Part shown: piece after piece, positions 23,415 through 29,132 of the stretch
How the letters are laid out: every line of letters begins with the position of its first letter
Position numbering within the stretch: the first letter of the stretch is position 1
Source of the DNA: Methanomassiliicoccales archaeon
GTDB lineage: Archaea; Thermoplasmatota; Thermoplasmata; Methanomassiliicoccales; JACIVX01
Reading direction: 5' to 3'
DNA: 29,132 nt
Assembly (NCBI GenBank): GCA_028679985.1
Contig: JAJRAH010000111.1
Span: 1 to 29,132 of the forward strand
Translations under genes and position numbers: made by a program
Notes under the pieces: model-generated
What the model saw: only the letters and a program-made list of their open reading frames with translations
Database searches by the model: none
Told to the model about the DNA's origin: nothing

Positions 23415-23898
23415 GCTTGATCCTCCCGAGCCTGGTTCTCTCGATGATAGTCCTCAGGTCCTCGAGGGTCGAGGATTTCACTTCGATATCATCCAGACCC
23501 ATTTCCTTTCTTATCTTCTTCGTCAGCCCCGTCTTCGGAAAAGACAGACCCGTATCGATGAAAAGCCTTGCCTCCTCTGCGAAATGGTCAGGAAGATTTC
23601 CAGATTCCGCCGCCATATTCCGTATGAGGGTGATCACCATCGCGGGTTCGACGCCGAGTTGACACCTCTCGGTGCAACCCTGGCACATCATGCACAACCA
23701 CACCGACGGATCTTTCGAGGGATCCAACGCACCGATAGATGCACGTTCTATGACCTCTCTCGTGCGAATCCCTCCGTATCGAAAGCTTGGACAAACACTG
23801 GAGCATTGCCCGCACTGATGACACTTCCACACATCCACGTTCGGAAGATACTTCCGGATTATGTCTGGAAGTGCCGAATCAATGATTGAAACCTTCAC
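23404..23898 (-). CDS. hdrC: Heterodisulfide reductase subunit C-like [4Fe-4S] protein
   Basis: The 164-residue protein carries two [4Fe-4S] motifs: Cys26, 29, 32 and 36 (CHQCGQCSSVCP) and Cys69, 72, 75 and 79 (CMMCQGCTERC). It has the usual HdrC size and passes electrons from HdrA-type flavin subunits to HdrB. The start is GTG 23898, because a GGTATAAG box is centred 28 bases upstream; longer in-frame extensions run through the promoter and do not look like protein. It overlaps hdrB. Other CxxCxxCxxxC redox subunits look similar, but the pairing with hdrB settles the call. Confidence 0.9.
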   Translation of the reverse strand: MKVSIIDSALPDIIRKYLPNVDVWKCHQCGQCSSVCPSFRYGGIRTREVIERASIGALDPSKDPSVWLCMMCQGCTERCQLGVEPAMVITLIRNMAAESGNLPDHFAEEARLFIDTGLSFPKTGLTKKIRKEMGLDDIEVKSSTLEDLRTIIERTRLGRIKLER

Positions 23899-23922
23899 GA
23901 ATGGAGCCGATGGTGCCGAGCG

Positions 23923-23930
23923 CTTATACC
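23923..23930 (-). promoter_or_regulatory. TATA box of hdrCB
   Basis: On the minus strand this reads GGTATAAG, centred 28 bases before GTG 23898. It shows that hdrC-hdrB have their own leaderless promoter and are not simply read through from the hdrA operon. Confidence 0.6.
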
Positions 23931-23995
23931 ATTTTCCTTCCGATGTTCGGTTCTCTGCGCAATGCTCAAGAAGGGTCCGCTCGATAGACTTGACG

Positions 23996-24181
23996 ATGGA
24001 AATCGAGAAGGAGACTTGCCAGTTTTGCGGCAAACCTGCAACGCACTTTCTGTTCGCAGCATTCGTCTGTGACGACGAGGAATGTATAGAGAAAGCGAGG
24101 CAGGAGAGGGGAGGACCTGGGGGCCACATCAAGAAGAAGCTGCAAGAGAAGGGCGTGATCTGGAGCCCCGACGAGAAGTGA
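23996..24181 (+). CDS. Small zinc-ribbon-like protein divergent from hdrC
   Basis: The 61-residue protein has Cys8, Cys11 (CQFCGKPA), Cys25 and Cys30 (CDDEEC), a likely zinc site, followed by a basic and glycine-rich stretch (ARQERGGPGGHIKKK). It is too short for any enzymatic call. It starts about 100 bases from hdrC in the opposite direction and ends 22 bases before the stop of the hdrD-like gene, so it is wedged between the two Hdr units. ATG 23996 is chosen because upstream in-frame codons cross the hdrC promoter. Confidence 0.65.
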   Translation: MEIEKETCQFCGKPATHFLFAAFVCDDEECIEKARQERGGPGGHIKKKLQEKGVIWSPDEK

Positions 24182-24203
24182 TCGTCAGCCGCTACTCAAC
24201 GAT

Positions 24204-25346
24204 TCATTCGCCTCGGATACTGCCTGAAGCGAGAACGTGAATATCTGACACCGGGACAACTTCTCCCTGATTCTGACCAGAATGCTCGTGCATCGCACAA
24301 CTGAAATGAACAAGACACTTCGGGCAGGCGGTCACAAGGCCTTGGGCACCGGTAGCCCTCGCTTCTCTGAGCCTGTCGAGTTGCCACTCCTTTGCGGATG
24401 CCCCGCAATTGACCCAACATGAAACTCCGCAGCACGCGCTGATCGAGCCGGACCTCGGCATCTCGACCAACCCTCCCATGCCTTTGAGAATTTCCCGCGG
24501 CTCCTGGATTATGTTTGAGTGTCTTGACAATCGGCAGGGATCGTGATAGGTCATAGTCTTACCTGAATCGCGAAGCATGATCCTGCGACTCTTGACCGCC
24601 TCGCCAATCATTGCCGTTGCACTCCTTACACGAAAGCCCAGATCGCCAACAAAACGAGGATAAAGGTCCTTCAGCGCAGCGTAGCACTCCGGGCAGAAGG
24701 TAACGACCTCATCCACTCCGGTTGCCCGAATCGCCTCGATGTTCGCTTTGGCCAACCTGTCAAAAGTATCCACATCTCCGAGCCAGTAGGCATCGTGCCC
24801 GCAACATCTCTCATGCTCCAACAGACGAGGTCTGATTCCCATCTGATTCAGCAAGCGGACGGTCGCTCTCGGAATTTCAAGAAGATCGTTCCGTAAGTGT
24901 CTGAAGACGACGTCGAAATATGGTGTGCATCCGACGAAAAGAAGCGTCGAGGAATTCGGGTCAATTTCCAGGTCGACCGTCACCCAATTGTTCGTGCGTG
25001 GCTTGACATGACTGAATGACGAAACATTCTGGATGATCTGAAAGACATCGCTGTGCGTGGTCTCAGGGGAAATCAAGCGCCTCAGCGAAGGCCGCACTTC
25101 TCTGACGAACTCGTGAAATTCGACGCCGGAAGTGCAGAGCTGCGTGCACATACCACAGGTCATGCATTCCCAGAGCCCTCTGTCACCGGCAAGATTGCCG
25201 GCCCCGACATAATCCTCGACTACCCTCCTGGGTGAGAAATCTCCGGCTCTGCGGGACACGGGGCAGCCCCAAGTACATTTTCCGCAATCGATACAGTTCG
25301 AAACCTTGTACTTAGCCGCACTCTCTTCAAGAGTCGCTTGCACCAC
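24204..25346 (-). CDS. HdrD-like protein (HdrC-HdrB fusion, Fe-S and CCG domains)
   Basis: The 380-residue protein has an HdrC-like N-terminus with [4Fe-4S] motifs at Cys18, 21, 24 and 28 (CIDCGKCTWGCP) and CMTCGMCTQLC. Two CCG domains follow: VGCTPYFD / ERCCGHDAYW / CPECYA and HDPCRLSRHS / ACCGVSCW / CPKCLVHF. This layout is that of HdrD, the catalytic subunit of HdrDE, and related GlcF/LutA-like proteins, but there is no HdrE cytochrome nearby, so it is probably soluble and fed by HdrA. GTG 25346 (or 25343) overlaps the end of mvhD by about 20 bases; GTG 25367 is a longer option. Confidence 0.85.
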   Translation of the reverse strand: MVQATLEESAAKYKVSNCIDCGKCTWGCPVSRRAGDFSPRRVVEDYVGAGNLAGDRGLWECMTCGMCTQLCTSGVEFHEFVREVRPSLRRLISPETTHSDVFQIIQNVSSFSHVKPRTNNWVTVDLEIDPNSSTLLFVGCTPYFDVVFRHLRNDLLEIPRATVRLLNQMGIRPRLLEHERCCGHDAYWLGDVDTFDRLAKANIEAIRATGVDEVVTFCPECYAALKDLYPRFVGDLGFRVRSATAMIGEAVKSRRIMLRDSGKTMTYHDPCRLSRHSNIIQEPREILKGMGGLVEMPRSGSISACCGVSCWVNCGASAKEWQLDRLREARATGAQGLVTACPKCLVHFSCAMHEHSGQNQGEVVPVSDIHVLASGSIRGE

Positions 25347-25743
25347 CCCCAAGAGGACCAAGCTCACCTATTCTAGCCACGAAATCGTTTGTGACCCGAG
25401 CGAACCTGTCCCCCTCTGACGCAGAGACCCACTCCAGCAGCAATCTTCGGTCGTCTATGCCGAGAAGCCCGAGCAACTCTCTCACACTCTCGACCCTTTT
25501 CTGCGCCTCCTCGTTCCCCGCCAAGTAATGACAGTCCCCTGGGTGGCACCCCAACACCATCACGCCATCGGCGCCCTGTTCGTAGCATTTGAGAATCAAA
25601 GCAGGATCTACTCTTCCAGAGCACATCACCCTCAGGATGCGTATGTTCGGCGAATACTGCCTTCTCGATATGCCAGCGAGATCCGCACCCGCATAAGCGC
25701 ACCAGTTGCAGCAGAATGCCACTATCTTCGGCTTCCAACTCAT
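25327..25743 (-). CDS. mvhD: MvhD-like [2Fe-2S] electron-transfer subunit
   Basis: The 138-residue protein shows the MvhD/VhuD pattern: Cys11, Cys12 and Cys15 in FCCNWCAYAGAD, Cys41 in VMCSGRVDP, and Cys66 and Cys71 in VLGCHPGDCHY. In methanogens MvhD carries electrons from the [NiFe]-hydrogenase (MvhAG) or formate dehydrogenase into HdrA. No hydrogenase or formate dehydrogenase gene is in this window. It overlaps the end of hdrA by 4 bases (ATGA), so it is translationally coupled to it. Confidence 0.92.
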   Translation of the reverse strand: MSWKPKIVAFCCNWCAYAGADLAGISRRQYSPNIRILRVMCSGRVDPALILKCYEQGADGVMVLGCHPGDCHYLAGNEEAQKRVESVRELLGLLGIDDRRLLLEWVSASEGDRFARVTNDFVARIGELGPLGGGASDS

Positions 25744-28700
25744 GTCTCTCCTCCAAGCAATGCGCTGATCGCCACTGTAAGCTGGTCATACGTGAATCCC
25801 TTCGCATCGATGGCGTTGGACGGGCAAGAGACCGCGCACACGCCACATCCTTTGCACAGGATTGGGTCGATCTCAGAGACCTTCCGGTCTCTGACTGTTA
25901 TGATTCTGACGGCGCCGAACTTGCAGAGAGATTCGCACTCCCCGCAGCCCCTGCACCTTTCATTGTCGACGGTACATACCATAGGCGACGACATCAGGGA
26001 TTTCTTACTGAGCACGAAGGAGGCCTTTGCAGCAGCGGCAGAACCCTGGATAATCGATTCATGCGCGGTCATAGGATACTGCGCGCAACCCGCCACGTAT
26101 ATTCCGTCCACGGCGAACTCCACGGGGGCTAACTTGGGGTGTTTCTCCAGGAAGAAACCCTCGCGAGAGACAGGGACCTTCAGCATCTTGCTGAGCTCTG
26201 CGACGTAAGACGACGGAATCATTCCCGTTCCCAGGACAACCATATCCGTCGGTATGGAGAGGTCGCCGTCGATCGGGGAGTGCAACTCAAGTCTTCCGGC
26301 CTTCATGTCAGGCATCATTTCGCATTTGATGAATCGAACGCCCATCTCGCACGCCTTCCAGTAGAGTTCCTCTGCTCCTCTATGGAAGAACATGAGGTCC
26401 TTGTACAGTACGTTTACCTCCTTACCCATCCGACGGAGCGTGAGTGCTTGTCCGAGCGTTTTCAGACAGCAGTAGCGCGAGCAGCCAAAACGATCGTTTC
26501 TGACCCCTACACACTGGATGAAGGATACTCTGGCCGGAATCTCGCCGCCGCTTCCACGCATTCTCTCGAATGCAGTGCTCGTCAGCGCACCTGTGATCTC
26601 GAAATCGCCAAGCTGAGCGGGCTCGCCGCCCGGAGCGAGCACTATCACTCCTGCCCTGAGCTCGCTCCCATCCGAGAGAGCGATCTTGAAATCCCCGACG
26701 GAGCCCTCAACCGCCCGAACGCGAACTCCCGTAACCACACGGACCCCTCGAATCCCGACCGAGTCGGCGATTCTCTTCACGATATCGGCGTCATCGGCGC
26801 CGTCAGCGGCTTCACGACATGATGCGGCAAGCCCGCCAATCGTATCAGATTCCTCGATCAAAGTGACTTCGTATCCTTGCGTTGCCAGATCGGCGGCTGC
26901 AGTCATCCCCGCCAATCCCCCACCCACAATAAGAGCGTTTCTTGTCAATGGGACGGAAAGCGGGAGGAGCGGTTCCAGCAGGGTTGCCTTTGCCACACCC
27001 ATCCGCACAAGCTCTATCGCCTTTCTTGTCGCTTCCCCGGGGTCCCCTCTGTGCACCCAGGAGCACTGATCTCTGATGTTGACCATCTCTAGAACGTAAG
27101 GATTGAGACCGGCTCTAGCGAGTGTATCGCGGAATATCGGTTCGTGGGTCCGGGGGGAGCATGAGGCAACGACGACCCTGTTGAGTCGCTCCTCCTCGAT
27201 CCTCCTGGCGATGTCAATCAACGAACTCTCAGAGCAAGAGAAAACGTTCTCCTCGGCATAAGTGACTCCAGCCAGCTTCCTCGCCGACGCGACAACCGAG
27301 GGAACGTCAACGACAGATCCGATGTTCGTCCCGCATCTGCACACGAATACCCCCACTCGCAACTCTTCATGGGAGACGCCCCTAAATGATGTAACCTCGA
27401 TCTCGGTCGGCTCCCTGTTCGGGAATAGGGATAGTGCTTGTGCTGCCGCTGCTGAGGCTTCGCAAATGCTATCCGGGATGTCCTTCGGCCCCGAACAGCA
27501 TCCGGCAGCGAGAATACCTGTCCTTGTCGCCTGTACGGGCCGTCCACCAGAAGAGGAGGTCTCGATGAATCCGTCATCGCCCAAGCCGATTCCGAGCACT
27601 CCGGCCAGTTCCCCGAGACCTTTCGAGGGAACGGCAGCCGTCGCGAGAACAACAATGTCTGTCTCAATCGTCTTGACCTGTCCCGACTCGGTGTCTTCGA
27701 CCTTCACCCGGAGAAGTGAATCGTCCCACGATACATCGGCGACTCTGCCATTGAGAAGAATCACCCCCTCCTCCCTGGCCCTATCCCGATAGCGATCGAA
27801 GCCCTTTCCGTAGGTCCGCAGATCCATGTAGCAAATGTGGATATTCTGTATCGAAGGCTCGTGCTCGAGAGCGACGAGGGCCTGTTTGATGGAAACCATG
27901 CAACAGAATCTTGAACAGTGACCACAGAAGCGCGAGTCCCGCGAGCCGACACATTGCACGAAGACGATCGACCGAACCGATCCATCGCTGCCAGGCAATG
28001 CAAGTCTCCCTCCAGTAGGTCCTGAGGGACTGAGGATGCGCTCGAACTCCAGACCGGTGAGAATGCCCGGATGAGCACCGTGACCGTAGTTCGCCAAGAG
28101 AGCTGGCTCGAACTGATCGTATCCCGTTGCGACGATCACCGCGCCAACCCTGATTCTCTCAATCGATTCGGTCATCTCGAAATCGATTGCGCCAGCAGGA
28201 CATGCCTTCTTGCATATCCCGCATCGTCCCTCGTTGAGGAAAAGGCAATGTTCCGCGTCCACGACGTATTTTAGGGGGACCGCCTGCGCGAACGGAATGA
28301 AAATGCACTTTCTGTCGCCGAGTCCCATGTCGAACTCACTTCGTATTCTTCTCGGACATTTCTCAGCGCAGATGCCGCACGCCACACACCTCTCCTCCCG
28401 GACATACCTGGGCCTATGACGAATCGTGAGAACGAAATCAGGGCTCTCGCCTTCCGACGCCGTGACTTCGGAGAGAGTCATGATCTTGATGAGAGGATGT
28501 CTAGAGGCCTCGACAATCTTCGGGGAAAGGATGCATGTGGAGCAATCATTAGTCGGGAAGGTCTTGTCCAACTGAGCCATCCGACCGCCCAGACTAGGAC
28601 CGCGTTCGATAAGATAAGCTTGAACGCCTGCGTTCGCGACATCCAGTGCGGCCTGGACGCCTGCAATTCCTCCCCCGATGACTGCCACGGCTGCTGGCAT
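25740..28700 (-). CDS. hdrA: Tandem HdrA-type flavoprotein (double HdrA module), electron-bifurcating subunit
   Basis: The 986-residue protein holds two flavin modules. Module 1 has the FAD motif at 9-14 (GGGIAG), DCSTC at 52-56, an inserted ferredoxin pair at Cys105-115 and Cys160-167, and the usual HdrA tail (VFVCRCGTNIGSVV at 451-464, VASCSPRTHEP at 511-521, QCSWVH at 545-550). Module 2 starts with IVGGGLAGMTAAADL near 591-605. The C-terminus has two ferredoxin motifs at Cys916-926 and Cys949-959. Methanogen HdrA is about 650 residues and has an extra N-terminal domain that is absent here. HdrA proteins bifurcate electrons at FAD between ferredoxin and a disulfide or similar acceptor. It is first in an operon with mvhD and the hdrD-like gene. 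ATG 28700 has a GGAG about 11 bases upstream. Confidence 0.9.
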   Translation of the reverse strand: MPAAVAVIGGGIAGVQAALDVANAGVQAYLIERGPSLGGRMAQLDKTFPTNDCSTCILSPKIVEASRHPLIKIMTLSEVTASEGESPDFVLTIRHRPRYVREERCVACGICAEKCPRRIRSEFDMGLGDRKCIFIPFAQAVPLKYVVDAEHCLFLNEGRCGICKKACPAGAIDFEMTESIERIRVGAVIVATGYDQFEPALLANYGHGAHPGILTGLEFERILSPSGPTGGRLALPGSDGSVRSIVFVQCVGSRDSRFCGHCSRFCCMVSIKQALVALEHEPSIQNIHICYMDLRTYGKGFDRYRDRAREEGVILLNGRVADVSWDDSLLRVKVEDTESGQVKTIETDIVVLATAAVPSKGLGELAGVLGIGLGDDGFIETSSSGGRPVQATRTGILAAGCCSGPKDIPDSICEASAAAAQALSLFPNREPTEIEVTSFRGVSHEELRVGVFVCRCGTNIGSVVDVPSVVASARKLAGVTYAEENVFSCSESSLIDIARRIEEERLNRVVVASCSPRTHEPIFRDTLARAGLNPYVLEMVNIRDQCSWVHRGDPGEATRKAIELVRMGVAKATLLEPLLPLSVPLTRNALIVGGGLAGMTAAADLATQGYEVTLIEESDTIGGLAASCREAADGADDADIVKRIADSVGIRGVRVVTGVRVRAVEGSVGDFKIALSDGSELRAGVIVLAPGGEPAQLGDFEITGALTSTAFERMRGSGGEIPARVSFIQCVGVRNDRFGCSRYCCLKTLGQALTLRRMGKEVNVLYKDLMFFHRGAEELYWKACEMGVRFIKCEMMPDMKAGRLELHSPIDGDLSIPTDMVVLGTGMIPSSYVAELSKMLKVPVSREGFFLEKHPKLAPVEFAVDGIYVAGCAQYPMTAHESIIQGSAAAAKASFVLSKKSLMSSPMVCTVDNERCRGCGECESLCKFGAVRIITVRDRKVSEIDPILCKGCGVCAVSCPSNAIDAKGFTYDQLTVAISALLGGET

Positions 28701-28760
28701 CAGATTCTGCTCCAGAACTTGGTCGTGCTAGGCATCGCAGTCCAAAAAACCTTTCTATGT

Positions 28761-29132
28761 CGCGAGTCCGCATTCAAGAGTAACTTGGCCCTGTAAGGCG
28801 CCTCTTCAGCCTCCCTTGCCCTTACCCTTTAAACCTTCGCCTCGTGGAGTAGGATTCTCCCTTCCTCCTGTGATGTTCTTGAGCCACAACAAGGGTCTAG
28901 ATCATATCCTTAACCTTGAGGACTACCTGGTTTCGATGTCTAGAAAAGATGAGCCGAGAACGATTTCTGGAAGCGCCAAGGGATACCGACGTTCCTCGCA
29001 TTAGTCAGGGCTTCTGCACACTACCACACGTTGTGCTCTGTCAATCTCGACTCTCGTAGCCCTTTTATCGATTGATATTGTCTGCACACGGACAACATCG
29101 GGAACCCCTCCCTACTCTTCCATCCGTAGAAC
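28761..29132. other. Right-edge region upstream of hdrA, no convincing gene
   Basis: About 370 bases. Short frames here lack recognisable families, promoters and ribosome-binding sites. On the minus strand two short frames near the edge (about 35-42 codons) stay open, one to the window end, so a cut-off gene on that strand cannot be excluded. No tRNA fold was seen. Confidence 0.4.
28828..28833 (-). promoter_or_regulatory. Possible TATA box of the hdrA operon
   Basis: TTTAAA (GGTTTAAAGGG on the minus strand) would start transcription about 105 bases before hdrA. A nearer but weaker T-rich box (AGGTTTTTTGG) around 28745-28755 would give a leader of about 18 bases. The sequence does not decide between them. 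Confidence 0.35.

Noticed and set aside
23899..24132. Upstream extension of hdrC
   Set aside because: It runs through the GGTATAAG promoter and over the zinc-ribbon gene; the sequence is not protein-like.
28816..29004. 62-codon plus-strand frame at the right edge
   Set aside because: No family, no SD sequence, and composition unlike its neighbours.

Overview
The window is a compact, gene-dense piece of an archaeal chromosome. The informational genes are archaeal: PCNA sliding clamp, TFS transcript-cleavage factor, Alba, ATP-dependent DNA ligase, an aCPSF2-type beta-CASP nuclease and the wyosine enzyme Taw2. A geranylgeranyl-reductase-family flavoprotein fits archaeal ether-lipid synthesis. 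Many start codons lie 27-30 bases downstream of TATA-like boxes, as in leaderless archaeal transcripts. The partial CdhE gene and the corrinoid-protein genes point to an anaerobe with the Wood-Ljungdahl (CODH/ACS) pathway. The DUF835 protein and the overall gene mix suggest an uncultured Thermoplasmatota-like euryarchaeon. That placement is an inference, since no rRNA is present.

Layout. (1) 1-3441: the 3' end of cdhE (corrinoid/Fe-S protein large subunit) converges on a core-MetE-type methionine synthase, which is preceded by a RACo-type corrinoid-protein reductive activator. (2) 3646-5578: glutamate dehydrogenase with a Bat-type HTH regulator directly behind it. (3) 5995-8713: Alba, a DUF835 protein, and a divergent Cys-rich protein of unknown function. 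(4) 8718-12682, minus strand: Taw2, a geranylgeranyl-reductase-family protein and DNA ligase. (5) 12761-15201, minus strand: transaldolase and a split transketolase, a non-oxidative pentose-phosphate module. (6) 15331-17213: an HD-domain protein converging on pcna and tfs. (7) 17416-18954: a membrane protein and a small HTH-like regulator, separated by several GGAC/GTCC inverted repeats. (8) 19187-22575: YjbQ, aCPSF2-like nuclease, a possible SCP2-like protein, dodecin and NadC. (9) 22587-28700, minus strand: a heterodisulfide-reductase-like region made of hdrC-hdrB and the overlapping operon hdrA (tandem double module)-mvhD-hdrD-like, with a small zinc-ribbon gene between the two.

How the genes fit together. 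The left end handles methyl groups on corrinoid protein. RACo would return oxidised Co(II) corrinoid to Co(I), CdhE carries the methyl group, and the core methionine synthase could draw methyl groups from it for methionine. The right end is a flavin-based electron-bifurcation/confurcation apparatus that could supply the low-potential ferredoxin CODH/ACS needs. It has MvhD, the usual docking subunit for a hydrogenase or formate dehydrogenase, but no such enzyme is in view, and it carries two different HdrB/HdrD-type catalytic modules. No tRNA, rRNA, CRISPR array, insertion sequence or prophage was seen.
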